A stretch of DNA of 32,579 bases from DASVEG01 sp036380695 (GTDB lineage Bacteria > Actinomycetota > Acidimicrobiia > Acidimicrobiales > CADCTF01): contig DASVEG010000343.1 of the NCBI GenBank assembly GCA_036380695.1, forward strand, positions 1-32,579, written 5' to 3'. Shown here piece after piece: positions 7,456 through 15,728 of the stretch. The translations under genes were made by a program, and so were the position numbers. The notes under the pieces were generated by a model. That model saw only the letters and a program-made list of their open reading frames with translations, searched no databases and was not told where the DNA came from. Every line of letters starts with the position of its first letter. Position 1 is the first letter of the stretch.

Positions 7456-8298
7456 ATGAGATTCAAGATGCGCGCGCTTCTAGCGGCCGTCGCGCTCGTG
7501 CTCACGGGGCTGGTGGGTATGTCGCCCCCTGCGAGCGCCGCCGCGGGGGTCGTGGTCTGTGCGGTCGGCGGCTTCGTCGGGGTCGACCCTGGCGTCGGCC
7601 GGATCCCGCCCGGTTCCGGTACGCCGCCTGGCACCTACAACTTCGGCAGCGTCGCGCTCGTCTGCGTCGGCGCCAACGACAACCCGCTGCCAACGTCACT
7701 CGGCGGTCAGGGCACCATGATCGGCGCCGGCAGCGCGACGTCGAGCGGCGACTTCGGCTGGGGTGCCTGCGGTGGAGCCGACTACCCGCTCATCGGCAGC
7801 TTCTGCGGCAGCTACGACGCTTCGGGGTTCGCCGCTGGCGGCGAGTGCCACGGCAACGTCGGTGGCAAGGAGATGGGCATGAACACGGTGGGCCCACCGG
7901 CAGTGATCGACGGTGGCCCTCCCGGGGACCCGACGACGATCCCCGGGAATGTCGCCGCTGGTAACTGGTCGATCACGTTCGGCCCGCTGATCCTCGGCGG
8001 CATCACGTGCGACAGCGGTTCCTACGACGACTCAAGCGATCCCACAAAACCGTTCCCGACCGGCGGCGGATTGCTCGATGGTGTCATCGACGAGAACGGC
8101 GTCGGCGCGCTGGCGCTCGTCGCCGTGCCCGTGGCGACCGCGATGGGCGGCACGCCGTCTCCGCCGCTCCCGTCGAGCACGTGCAACGCACCGAACCGGC
8201 AAGCACCTCCGGCACCGATCCCCGACCCGGGCGAACCGGCCGCGGTGTGGTTCTGCGAGATCCTCATCGCCGGTGTCGCGGTGATGGAGAGCCTGTAA
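7456..8298 (+). CDS. Secreted eight-cysteine protein, array member A5 (long subfamily)
   Basis: The ATG at 7456 follows AAGGGAGGT and gives 280 residues with a signal peptide (MRFKMRALLAAVALVLTG, cleavage near PPASA). It founds the long subfamily with A6-A8: after GGECHGNVGGKEMGM an extra stretch of about 30 residues, rich in Pro, Gly and Asp, precedes GNWSITFGPLILGGITC, another Asp-rich insertion follows GSYDDSSD, and the tail ends VMESL rather than MQSV. The eight cysteines are conserved. The longer loops suggest a different partner or ligand on the same core, but this is conjecture. Confidence 0.85.
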   Translation: MRFKMRALLAAVALVLTGLVGMSPPASAAAGVVVCAVGGFVGVDPGVGRIPPGSGTPPGTYNFGSVALVCVGANDNPLPTSLGGQGTMIGAGSATSSGDFGWGACGGADYPLIGSFCGSYDASGFAAGGECHGNVGGKEMGMNTVGPPAVIDGGPPGDPTTIPGNVAAGNWSITFGPLILGGITCDSGSYDDSSDPTKPFPTGGGLLDGVIDENGVGALALVAVPVATAMGGTPSPPLPSSTCNAPNRQAPPAPIPDPGEPAAVWFCEILIAGVAVMESL

Positions 8299-8330
8299 CG
8301 AATTCGCAAGGGCAGTCCCCCTAGCGACGA

Positions 8331-8362
8331 GTAGCGGCGGCCGGGCTCCCGGCCGCCGCTAC
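8331..8362 (+). terminator. Perfect GC hairpin after A5
   Basis: A 14-bp perfect stem (8331-8344 with 8349-8362) around loop GCTC, starting 33 nt after the A5 stop. Only a weak T-run (GACGTTTC) follows. It ends A5 transcription most plausibly and would also separate promoterless A6 from A5. Confidence 0.65.
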
Positions 8363-8402
8363 GACGTTTCAAGGGGGCGTTGCACCGGTCAAAGGAGGCT
8401 CG

Positions 8403-9169
8403 AGGACACGGAAGACACGGGCGCTTGTCGTCCATCGCGTTGATCGTCGTCCCGTCGGTGACGGTCCCTCCGCCCGCGCACGCAGCCAACGGCGTCGTCG
8501 TCTGCGCGGTGTACGGGTTCATCAACACGAGCCACGGCGTGAGCCGGTTCCCGCCCGAACGGGACACGCCCGGCAGCTGGGTCGGCGGCGTGACACCGCT
8601 CGTGTGCGTCGGCGCCAACGACGACCCGCTCCCGCCGCCATCCGGTGCGGGAACGATGACCAGCTATTACGGCCGCATCGATTCGCGCGGTTCGTTCGGG
8701 TCACCGGAACTGTGGCGGCGTCGACCATCCCTTCGTGGGGAGCTTCTGCGGTTCGTACGACGCGACTCAGTTCCTCGTCGGCGGAGAGTGCCACGGCGAT
8801 CTCGGGGGCAACGAGATGGCGATGGCAACGGTCGGACCACCAGCGGTGATCGACGGCGGGCCGATCGGCGACGAGGACACGATCGACGACCAGGTCGGCG
8901 ACGGCGACTGGTCGATCATGGTCGGCCCCCTCATGCTCGGCGGCGCCACGTGCACGACTGGCTCGTACGGGCCGGACGGCGTCGGTGCGATCGCGCTCGT
9001 GGCCGTTCCCATGCCGTTGTTCGTCGGCGGTGCGCCATACCCGCCGAGCGCGTGCGCGCCGCCCAATCGCCAACCGCCACCAGCCCCGGTCCCCGATCCG
9101 GGCGAACCCGCTGCGGTGTGGTTCTGCGAGCTGTTCGTCACCGGCGTCGTGGTGATGGAGAGCATCTAG
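8403..9169 (+). pseudogene. Array member A6, decayed (no promoter, no start codon, frameshift)
   Basis: The Shine-Dalgarno AAAGGAGG remains at 8391-8398, but where A5, A7 and A8 have an ATG a few bases later, the sequence goes straight into AGGACACGG, as if the start codon were deleted. The signal peptide then changes frame: the RALVV part is in one frame and IALIVVPSVTVPPPAHAANG in another. A second shift lies at 8706-8707, where one extra G moves NCGGVDHPFVGSFCGSYD out of the frame of GTMTSYYGRIDSRGSFG. Downstream the frame is clean to the TAG, with the long-subfamily insertion and VMESI tail. No GAAAC/CGTAYCTA promoter precedes it. The multiple lesions make a pseudogene more likely than a single sequencing error. 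Confidence 0.8.
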
Positions 9170-9235
9170 GGAAATCCGAAACCGTTCTGGGACACCGTTG
9201 CCAGCGTCGTGGCTATGGAAAGTGAGTGGGCGTCC
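9170..9235 (+). repeat. Possible relic of a duplicated array-gene 3' end
   Basis: Directly after the A6 stop, the same frame reads FWDTVASVVAMESEW (about 9185-9229). This resembles the family tail WFCELFVTGVVVMESI. The stretch may be the leftover end of a further tandem copy after unequal crossing-over. The match is short and partial. Confidence 0.4.
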
Positions 9236-9245
9236 GTCGAATTCT

Positions 9246-9275
9246 GAAACGTCCCCCAAACCTCACTCGTATCTA
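9246..9275 (+). promoter_or_regulatory. ECF-type promoter of A7 with 5' stem
   Basis: GAAAC at 9246-9250, a 17-nt spacer (the only non-16 case), CGTATCTA at 9268-9275. A 6-bp stem, GGGAGG/CCTCCC at 9282-9298 with a 5-nt loop, starts 14 nt after the beginning of the -10 box. Confidence 0.7.
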
Positions 9276-9354
9276 GGTAGTGGGAGGTAGGCCCTCCCTC
9301 ACGCGACCCCGGTCTGCGGTTTGTTCCGGGCCGCGCGGATCCGAAGGAGGTCGA

Positions 9355-10203
9355 ATGGAGTCGAAAGCTCGCGCGCTTGTAGCCGCGGTCGTGGTGGTGC
9401 TTGCCACGCTGGTGCCGATGTCGCCGCCTGCGAGTGCGGCAAGCGGCGTCGTCGTCTGTGCCGTCGCCGGCACGGTCAACGTGAGCGTCGGTGTTTGGCG
9501 GATCCCCCCAGCGTCCGTTACGCCGTCGGGCCAGTACTCGTTCGAAAATGTGGCGCTGGTCTGCGTCGGCGCCAACGACAACCCGCTCCCGCCCCCGGCC
9601 GGTCAAGGCACGATGACCGGTGTCGGCAACGCGACGTCGAACGGCGACTTCGGTTCGAATGCGTGCGGCGGTGTCAACTATCCGTGGGTCGGGAGCTTCT
9701 GCGGCACGTACGACGCAACGAACTTCACCTCTGGCGGGGAGTGCCACGGCAGCGTGGGCGGCAACGAGATGGCCATGGCCACCGCGCCCCCGTTCGGTGA
9801 CGAGGACACCCTTGACGAGCAGGTCGCCGCCGGTGACTGGTCGATCACGTTCGGCCCGCTGATCCTCGGGGGCATCACGTGCGACACCGGCTCCTACGAC
9901 GACTCGACCGGCGGCGTACTCGACGGGATCGCCGATCACGACGGCGTCGGCACGTTGGCGCTGGTCACCGCTCCCGTGGTCACGTCACTCGGCAGTCCGC
10001 CCCCACCGCTCCCGGGCGGCTGGTGCAGGCCGCCGACCCCATCCGCAACCGCGTGGTTCTGCCAGATCACCGTCGCCGGCGTCGCTGTGATGGAAAGCCT
10101 CGGCGCAACCCCCGCGACCATGGGGGTCACCGACGCGGTCACGGACACGCTCCCTTCGATCCTGCAGTCACTCGTCACCCAGCCCGGTGGATCGGCACGG
10201 TGA
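9355..10203 (+). CDS. Secreted eight-cysteine protein, array member A7 (long subfamily)
   Basis: The ATG lies 5 nt after GAAGGAGG (9343-9350). The 282-residue protein has a signal peptide (MESKARALVAAVVVVLATL, cleavage near PPASA) and the full set of landmarks and eight cysteines. The insertion before GDWSITFGPLILGGITC reads EMAMATAPPFGDEDTLDEQVA. Unlike A1-A6, the tail does not stop at VMESL but continues for about 35 residues as a Thr/Val-rich extension (LGATPATMGVTDAVTDTLP), which A8 shares. The leader and signal region are close to A8 at the DNA level, implying recent duplication. Function unknown. Confidence 0.85.
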   Translation: MESKARALVAAVVVVLATLVPMSPPASAASGVVVCAVAGTVNVSVGVWRIPPASVTPSGQYSFENVALVCVGANDNPLPPPAGQGTMTGVGNATSNGDFGSNACGGVNYPWVGSFCGTYDATNFTSGGECHGSVGGNEMAMATAPPFGDEDTLDEQVAAGDWSITFGPLILGGITCDTGSYDDSTGGVLDGIADHDGVGTLALVTAPVVTSLGSPPPPLPGGWCRPPTPSATAWFCQITVAGVAVMESLGATPATMGVTDAVTDTLPSILQSLVTQPGGSAR

Positions 10204-10295
10204 TGCAAAGCCCGTAGCCGCGCGTCACGGCATTCCGCGGACCGACGCGCAGCGGTGGTCGAGCCACGCCGCCGCTGCCTCGTTCGAGAAATCCT

Positions 10296-10324
10296 GCAAC
10301 GTCCCGCGACCTCGCTCGTATCTA
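10296..10324 (+). promoter_or_regulatory. ECF-type promoter of A8 with weak 5' stem
   Basis: GCAAC at 10296-10300, a 16-nt spacer, CGTATCTA at 10317-10324. GGGA at 10330-10333 can pair with TCCC at 10345-10348. The rest of the leader matches A7 closely. Confidence 0.65.
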
Positions 10325-10407
10325 GTTACGGGAGGTAGTGCGCTTCCCTCGCGCGTCGTCGGTCTGGGGTTGATGTTCCGGCGTCGGGCGGATGCGAAGG
10401 AGGTCGA

Positions 10408-11244
10408 ATGAGAATGAAAGTACGCGCCCTTGTAGCCGCGGTGGCAGTGGCGCTCACCACGCTGGTGGTCGCCGCGCCGCCGGCCACTGCTGCGGCCGGA
10501 GTCGTCGTCTGCGCCGTCGCCGGCACGGTTGACGTCCAACCAGGCGTCGGAAGGATTCCACCCGGAAGCAACACCGACGGTGGCTACACCTTCAACCAGG
10601 TGGCCCTCGTCTGCGTTGGTGCAAACGACAACCCGCTGGGGCAGGGCACGATGACCGGCGTCGGCACCACCGTGAGCTCGACCGGCATGTTCGGCCAAGG
10701 CAACTGCGACGGCGTCGACTATCCGCTCGTCGGGAGCTTCTGCGGCACGTACGACGCGTCGAACTTCACCTTGGGCGGCGAGTGCCACGGCACTGTGGGT
10801 GGCAACGAGATGGCCATGGCCGACGAGCCCCCGCCGGGCCCGCCCCTTGGCTCGTGGGGCGATGAAGACACGATCGACGAGCAGATCGCCGCGGGCGACT
10901 GGTCGGTCACCTTCGGACCGGTGATCCTCGGCGGTATCACGTGCGACACCGGTTCCTACGACGACTCGCCCGGCGGTGTCCTCGACAATGTCGCTGACCA
11001 CGACGGCGTGGGCGTCATCGCGCTCGTCGCTGCGCCGATGCCGACGTCCATCGCGAGCAGGCCGTCTCTGAACCTGCCGGGTACGTGCACCGAGCCCAAC
11101 CCGTTGGTGGCTGATCCGGCGGCCGTCTGGTTCTGCCAGATCGCCATCGCCGGCGTCGTCGTGATGGAAAGCCTCGGAGCAACACCCGCGGCCATGGGCG
11201 TCGTCGATACGGTCACGGACACGCTGCCTCCGATTTTGCCGTAA
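10408..11244 (+). CDS. Secreted eight-cysteine protein, array member A8 (long subfamily)
   Basis: The ATG follows GAAGGAGG by 5 nt, exactly as in A7. The 278-residue protein has a signal peptide with cleavage near PATAA. It differs from A7 by lacking the PPPAG segment (it reads NDNPLGQGTMTGVG) and by a longer Pro/Gly loop, EPPPGPPLGSWGDEDTIDEQ. It keeps the eight cysteines and the A7-like C-terminal extension, LGATPAAMGVVDTVTDTLP. It is the last array gene; two hairpins separate it from the transport operon. Confidence 0.85.
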   Translation: MRMKVRALVAAVAVALTTLVVAAPPATAAAGVVVCAVAGTVDVQPGVGRIPPGSNTDGGYTFNQVALVCVGANDNPLGQGTMTGVGTTVSSTGMFGQGNCDGVDYPLVGSFCGTYDASNFTLGGECHGTVGGNEMAMADEPPPGPPLGSWGDEDTIDEQIAAGDWSVTFGPVILGGITCDTGSYDDSPGGVLDNVADHDGVGVIALVAAPMPTSIASRPSLNLPGTCTEPNPLVADPAAVWFCQIAIAGVVVMESLGATPAAMGVVDTVTDTLPPILP

Positions 11245-11270
11245 CTGCTGCAAACAGAGTCCCGTCGGTT

Positions 11271-11298
11271 CGGGCGACTGGCCTGGGCCGGTCGCCCG
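11271..11298 (+). terminator. Hairpin after A8
   Basis: A 13-bp stem with one G-U pair (11271-11283 with 11286-11298), with a nominal 2-nt loop, 26 nt after the A8 stop. No T-run follows. Confidence 0.6.
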
Positions 11299-11339
11299 GA
11301 CCAATAATGAGGGGTACCGATCGACTGCAAAACAATGGC

Positions 11340-11375
11340 GAGGGTGCAGGCGCCTGTGAAGGGGCCTGCACCTTC
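11340..11375 (+). terminator. Second hairpin before the transport operon (terminator or attenuator)
   Basis: GAGGGTGCAGGC at 11340-11351 pairs with GCCTGCACCTTC at 11364-11375, a 12-bp stem with one G-U pair and a 12-nt loop, followed by GTTGT. It stands 42 nt before the GTG of the next gene. If the operon promoter lies upstream of it, it could act as an attenuator. Confidence 0.5.
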
Positions 11376-11417
11376 GTTGTCGAATAAAGGAATAGGACAC
11401 AGAGGGGGGTCGTCCGC

Positions 11418-14105
11418 GTGAAGATGCGTTGGGGGCGTAGAGAGGCTTTGCGCGGGCAGCGAGTGTCGAGAACGGTGGCTGCACTGGTGGTCGCCGCGAC
11501 AGGGCTCGTCGCCATCGGCGCCGACCCGCTCCCGAGTGCTGCTGCGCCGAGCCCGTTCACGCGCGTCGGCGACCTGCCGCTCAGCCAGGTGACGCCGATC
11601 CTGGCCGACCCTGCGAGCAAGATGCTCATGGTCCCGAACGGGCCGACGATCGACCTCTGGGACCCGATGACGGTCAAGAAGGTGCGCTCGATCTCGCTGG
11701 CGCCGTACAACACGCTCCATCAGGGCGCAGGGCTTCCCATCACCTATGCCTGGTCGCCCGGGCAGGGCAAGGCGTTCTTTCTCGTGTATGACGCGCTCGA
11801 CCAGGGCCGTGCAATGCCGTCCCTCGCGACGATCAACCCGGTCACCGGCGTGGCGGAGAGCATCAAGCGAATCCAGCCAGCCGTGCCCGGCGGTCCTGCA
11901 CCGTTCCCGCCCGGCGTTGTCGCGCAGGGCATGAGCTACAACGCCGAGCACAAGAAGATCTACCTCCTCGGCCAAGACCCGTCCGGTTTGGTGGGTGACT
12001 ACAACATCCACATCGCCGAGGTCGACGCGACGACGGCCACGTCGTCGTGGACGACGCCGTACGTGCCAGGGCCCGCGTGCCAGAAGCCCGTGGCGACGAG
12101 CCGGCAAGCGGCGATCCACCGGCCGCGCGGCTCCAACAAGATCTACTTCGGGTGCGGCACCGGCAACCTGATCTTCAGTCGCGAGCCCGGCAACCCCGGC
12201 GTCGCCGCGGTCGACATCACCAACCCCGCCACACCGTCGCTTCAGGTGTTCCCGATCTCGGGCTCGTACGCGACCGGCGAGAGCCTCTACGACGACGCTG
12301 CGAACCGGCTCATCCTGATGTCCGCCGGCACGAACGTGCCCGCGCAAGCCGCGTGGATCTTCGACGAGACGCACGAGAAGGTCATCGGCGTCGTGTCGGC
12401 GGGCCCCGCCAACCTCCACGCGTCGGGTCTCGACATCGAGGGCGGGCGCCTCTACGTCGCCATCGACAACAAGCTGCTCATCTCCACCGACCGCGGGCTC
12501 AAGATCCCCCAGGCCACCGAGGTCGCCTTCCCCGGCATCCTCGGCCCGAACGTCGTGCCGATCCACTTCGCGAAGCGCATCATCATCACGTATCGCGAAG
12601 CGAATGCGCTGAAGGTGTCGGTCTTCGAGAGCACCGTCACCGACTACACCGAGCCACCCGTGGCCGACCCCGACGCGTCGACGATCGACCATCCGGAGAC
12701 GCCGGGCGTCACCGCGGTTGACTTCGGAGCCGACTCGAAGGCCTACGGCTTGCGAGCCCACCAGGTCGCGGGCGTCAACGGCATCGGCCAGAACGTCGTC
12801 GCCACCAACACCGACTACTGGGCGAACACCGGCGGGGCGGCGGGCTACAACGACGGCGACCGCAACGCCTGGTTTGCCCGCGCGATTCGCGCCCGGCTTG
12901 GCGACAGCGAAGCCAGCGCGTCGGCGGTCACGGTCGACGGCGACTCGAACACGCAGGCCGACTACACCAAGGACACGAGCATCCGGAGCCCTGCCAACAT
13001 CGACCAACTCAAGGTGAAGCAGGGCGACACGCTGCACCGAGTCGAGGGCCAGCCGTGGCCGTACACGACCGCGGCGTGCGCCGACCTCGGTGCCGGCGCC
13101 AAGAGCGCCAGCGTCCCCGCCACCGACCCCGACGTCACCGTCACCTGCGACCTGGCCAAGGCGAAGGTGGAGACCACTGCGGCCCACGAAGCGGCGTATC
13201 TCGCCGACGGGCTCGACGCCTCCACCGCGATCATCGGAGCGGGCGCGGCCACCAGCCACACCACGCTCGACCGCAAGACCGGCAAGGGCGTCGTCGTCGT
13301 GTCGGAAGCAGAGGCCCGCGACGTCTCCATCCTCGCCGGCCTCGCCACGTTCGGCCGGATCTACTCCAAGGCGGAGTCGGCGACCGCGGGCCGCCCGGGC
13401 ACCGCGTCGGCCGACTACAAGCGCGTGTTCGAGAACGTCAACATCGCCGGTACCAAGTGCGCCCAGTGCGACCCGGTCGACGTCGTGGCGCGACTGAACG
13501 CAGTGCTTCCCACGAGCCTGCGCGCCGAGCTGCCCGCGTACGAGAAGGTGACGACGCCGCGGGGCGCCCGCGCCGCCATCCAGCGCGAGCCATACCTGCA
13601 CCAGCAGGACGTCACGCTCAACAACGACTCGGAGACCGACCTCGAGGTCCCGGCCCTCCGCATCACCTACTACGGCGACAACGCGGTGCGCTCGCGCATG
13701 ATCTTCGAGTTCGCTGCGACGCAGGCCAACTCGACGTACGCGATCTACCTCCTGCCCGAAGAGGGGTTCGACCCCGACATCGAGGAGGAGGACGAAGAGG
13801 TGTTCGGCGACGACGAATCCGTCGAGGACTTCTGGAACAGCGAGGCCATCGTTGGTGGCGAGGACGAAGACGGCGAGGGCGACGAAGGCGATGGCGAGGG
13901 CGACCCGGAGGAGCTCGTCGCCGATCCGGCGTCGAACCCCGGCCCCGGCGGCGGGTGGGGCAAGCGCCTCGGCAACGGTCTCGGCATCTTGTTCACCGGA
14001 CGCGGCGCGCTCGTGCTGAACGTCCTCTTGTGGTCGCTGCTGTCGCTGCCGGTGTTCCTGGCCGGCCGCCGCCGTTACCTCCTTCGCCTGATCGGGGGCA
14101 GATGA
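11418..14105 (+). CDS. Large surface protein with propeller-like N-terminus and C-terminal membrane anchor
   Basis: The GTG start has AGGGGGG 8 nt upstream. The 895-residue protein has an N-terminal signal sequence (core TVAALVVAATGLVAIG, cleavage near PSAAA). Residues about 45-420 look like repeated beta blades (MLMVPNGPTIDLWDP, KIYLLGQD, KIYFGCGTGNLIF, RLYVAIDNKLLIS), as in YVTN/quinoprotein-like propellers. A middle region of mixed structure follows, then a very acidic stretch (about residues 780-835), one transmembrane helix (LVLNVLLWSLLSLPVFLAG) and a basic tail. It should sit on the outside, anchored at its C-terminus. Its stop overlaps the binding-protein start, so it probably helps that transporter capture its substrate. 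No GAAAC/CGTAYCTA promoter was found for this operon. Confidence 0.75.
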   Translation: MKMRWGRREALRGQRVSRTVAALVVAATGLVAIGADPLPSAAAPSPFTRVGDLPLSQVTPILADPASKMLMVPNGPTIDLWDPMTVKKVRSISLAPYNTLHQGAGLPITYAWSPGQGKAFFLVYDALDQGRAMPSLATINPVTGVAESIKRIQPAVPGGPAPFPPGVVAQGMSYNAEHKKIYLLGQDPSGLVGDYNIHIAEVDATTATSSWTTPYVPGPACQKPVATSRQAAIHRPRGSNKIYFGCGTGNLIFSREPGNPGVAAVDITNPATPSLQVFPISGSYATGESLYDDAANRLILMSAGTNVPAQAAWIFDETHEKVIGVVSAGPANLHASGLDIEGGRLYVAIDNKLLISTDRGLKIPQATEVAFPGILGPNVVPIHFAKRIIITYREANALKVSVFESTVTDYTEPPVADPDASTIDHPETPGVTAVDFGADSKAYGLRAHQVAGVNGIGQNVVATNTDYWANTGGAAGYNDGDRNAWFARAIRARLGDSEASASAVTVDGDSNTQADYTKDTSIRSPANIDQLKVKQGDTLHRVEGQPWPYTTAACADLGAGAKSASVPATDPDVTVTCDLAKAKVETTAAHEAAYLADGLDASTAIIGAGAATSHTTLDRKTGKGVVVVSEAEARDVSILAGLATFGRIYSKAESATAGRPGTASADYKRVFENVNIAGTKCAQCDPVDVVARLNAVLPTSLRAELPAYEKVTTPRGARAAIQREPYLHQQDVTLNNDSETDLEVPALRITYYGDNAVRSRMIFEFAATQANSTYAIYLLPEEGFDPDIEEEDEEVFGDDESVEDFWNSEAIVGGEDEDGEGDEGDGEGDPEELVADPASNPGPGGGWGKRLGNGLGILFTGRGALVLNVLLWSLLSLPVFLAGRRRYLLRLIGGR

Positions 14106-15724
14106 ACATGGAGTCCGAGAACCCACCCGCGCCAGAACCCGCGCCAGCGAACGCGTTGTTCGCGGACGCCGACGTGCCGAAGCGACGCTTCACACCGGCG
14201 TGGTCGACGCTGGCGCTCGTGCTCGGCATCGCCCTCGCGGTCGCCTCGCTCTCCGTGCAGCCGCCGCGCGGCGACGAGATCGTCCCCGTCGACGGCGAAA
14301 TCTCGGCCGGCGACGAGACCACCGCCGAGGAGGGCGACGCCGGTAGTAATCCCGACCTCGAGGCGGCCGGCAACGACGCGAACGGCGGCGACGGCCCCAA
14401 GGGTTCGGCAGGGACGACGGTCCCCGGGCAGCCCACGCGCATAGCCGGGCAACCGGGTGCACGCCCGGGACAGCCCGGCGCGGCGCAGGTGCCCGCCGAC
14501 CTCGCCTGCGCGGCCGGCAAGAACGGCAAGAACACCGACACCGGCGTCACCGGTACGACGATCAAGCTCGGCTCGACGGTGGTGCAGAGCGGTATCGGCG
14601 CGAGCTTCCTCGGCGACGTGCGCTTCGCCATGCAGGCCGTCGTCAACAAGACGAACCGCGCCGGCGGCATCTGCGGCCGCCAGATCCGCCTGAAGCTCGT
14701 CGACGACGGCTGGGACTACCGGCTCGGCAACGACTTCCTTCGCAACCTCGTGGAAGACGAGAAGGTGTTCGCGCTCGCGGTCGTCCCGTCGTCCGAAGGC
14801 CTGAAGGCGATCTCCGACGCCGGCTACCTCGCCAAGCACGGCGTGCCCGCGATCGGCACCGACGGCATGCTCATCGGCCAGTACACCGACCCGTGGATCT
14901 GGCCCGTCGCGGCATCGACGATCTCGACGATGCACATCATGGCGAAGCAGGCCCACGACGCGGGCGCCACCAAGTTCGGGCTCGTGTACGAGACCGGCTA
15001 CCACTTCGGCATCGAGGGCGCGTCGGCGTTCAACGCCGCGGTGAAGCGGCTCACTGGTGCGGACATCGACGGCTACTCCGATCCCCGCAGGGCGCCGCGT
15101 TGCGCGGGTCGGTTCTGTGGCATCAGCGCGTCGAACGACGCGTACACGACCGAGATCCAGACCTTCAACAGTGCCTGCGAGAGCTGCCACTTCATCGGCA
15201 TGCTCCTCGAGCCGACGACCGCCGGGAAGTGGATGAGCGGTGGCGGCCTCCGCCCGCACTCGGGTCGCCGCCTCGGCGGCGTGCAGCCGCTGTTCACCGC
15301 CGACTTCGCCAAGGAATGCGGCAGCGCGTGCCACGAGATGTGGCTGTGGACGGGGTACACCCCGCCGCTCGGCGACTTCCTCAGCCGGCCCGCGGTCGCG
15401 ACGTTCGTCAACGACATCAAGGCGATGAGCAGCTCGGCCGACTACACGAACTCGTTCGTCGCCGGTGGCTACATCGGCATGCAACTCGTGGTGAAGGCGC
15501 TGCAGGAAGTCGGCCCGTACCTCACCCGAGAGCGCATCAAGCAGGTGCTCGACAGCATGAGCTTCGACTCGGGCGGGCTCGCGCCGGTACTCAAGTGGAC
15601 GCCGGGCAACCACTTCGCCAACACGCGGATGCAGGCGTACTCCATCCAGTACAAGGGCGGCTTCAACGGGTGGCGCGACGAGCAGGTCAGCCTCGAAGAC
15701 CCGTGGGTCGGCCAGGACGGCTGA
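14102..15724 (+). CDS. Branched-chain amino-acid-type ABC transporter substrate-binding protein, membrane-anchored
   Basis: The ATG overlaps the preceding TGA (ATGA). Of 540 residues, about the first 30 are cytoplasmic-like, residues 32-52 (AWSTLALVLGIALAVASLSV) form a membrane anchor without a lipobox, and a Gly/Ala/Pro linker leads to a Peripla_BP_6 (LivK-like) domain starting near TGTTIKLGSTVVQSG. Family features include FAMQAVVNKTNRAGGICGR, LVDDGWD, VPAIGTD and the final YSIQYKGGFNGW. Extra cysteines are present, including CESCH at 359-363 and CGSACH at 406-411. The location next to LivH, LivM-LivG and LivF defines the role; the substrate could be amino acids, urea or another small amide. 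Confidence 0.88.
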   Translation: MNMESENPPAPEPAPANALFADADVPKRRFTPAWSTLALVLGIALAVASLSVQPPRGDEIVPVDGEISAGDETTAEEGDAGSNPDLEAAGNDANGGDGPKGSAGTTVPGQPTRIAGQPGARPGQPGAAQVPADLACAAGKNGKNTDTGVTGTTIKLGSTVVQSGIGASFLGDVRFAMQAVVNKTNRAGGICGRQIRLKLVDDGWDYRLGNDFLRNLVEDEKVFALAVVPSSEGLKAISDAGYLAKHGVPAIGTDGMLIGQYTDPWIWPVAASTISTMHIMAKQAHDAGATKFGLVYETGYHFGIEGASAFNAAVKRLTGADIDGYSDPRRAPRCAGRFCGISASNDAYTTEIQTFNSACESCHFIGMLLEPTTAGKWMSGGGLRPHSGRRLGGVQPLFTADFAKECGSACHEMWLWTGYTPPLGDFLSRPAVATFVNDIKAMSSSADYTNSFVAGGYIGMQLVVKALQEVGPYLTRERIKQVLDSMSFDSGGLAPVLKWTPGNHFANTRMQAYSIQYKGGFNGWRDEQVSLEDPWVGQDG

Positions 15725-15728
15725 CGTC

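Noticed and set aside
4037..11244. Array as a mobile element or prophage segment
   Set aside because: No transposase, integrase, terminal repeats or phage structural genes were seen. Local duplication explains the copies.
11245..11417. Array-type promoter before the importer operon
   Set aside because: No GAAAC-N16-CGTAYCT arrangement was found; only two hairpins and a ribosome-binding site are visible.
10956..14126. Minus-strand frame of 1056 residues opposite the large surface protein
   Set aside because: High-GC antisense shadow: no recognisable domain, biased composition, and the plus-strand frame has a signal peptide, anchor and operon overlaps.
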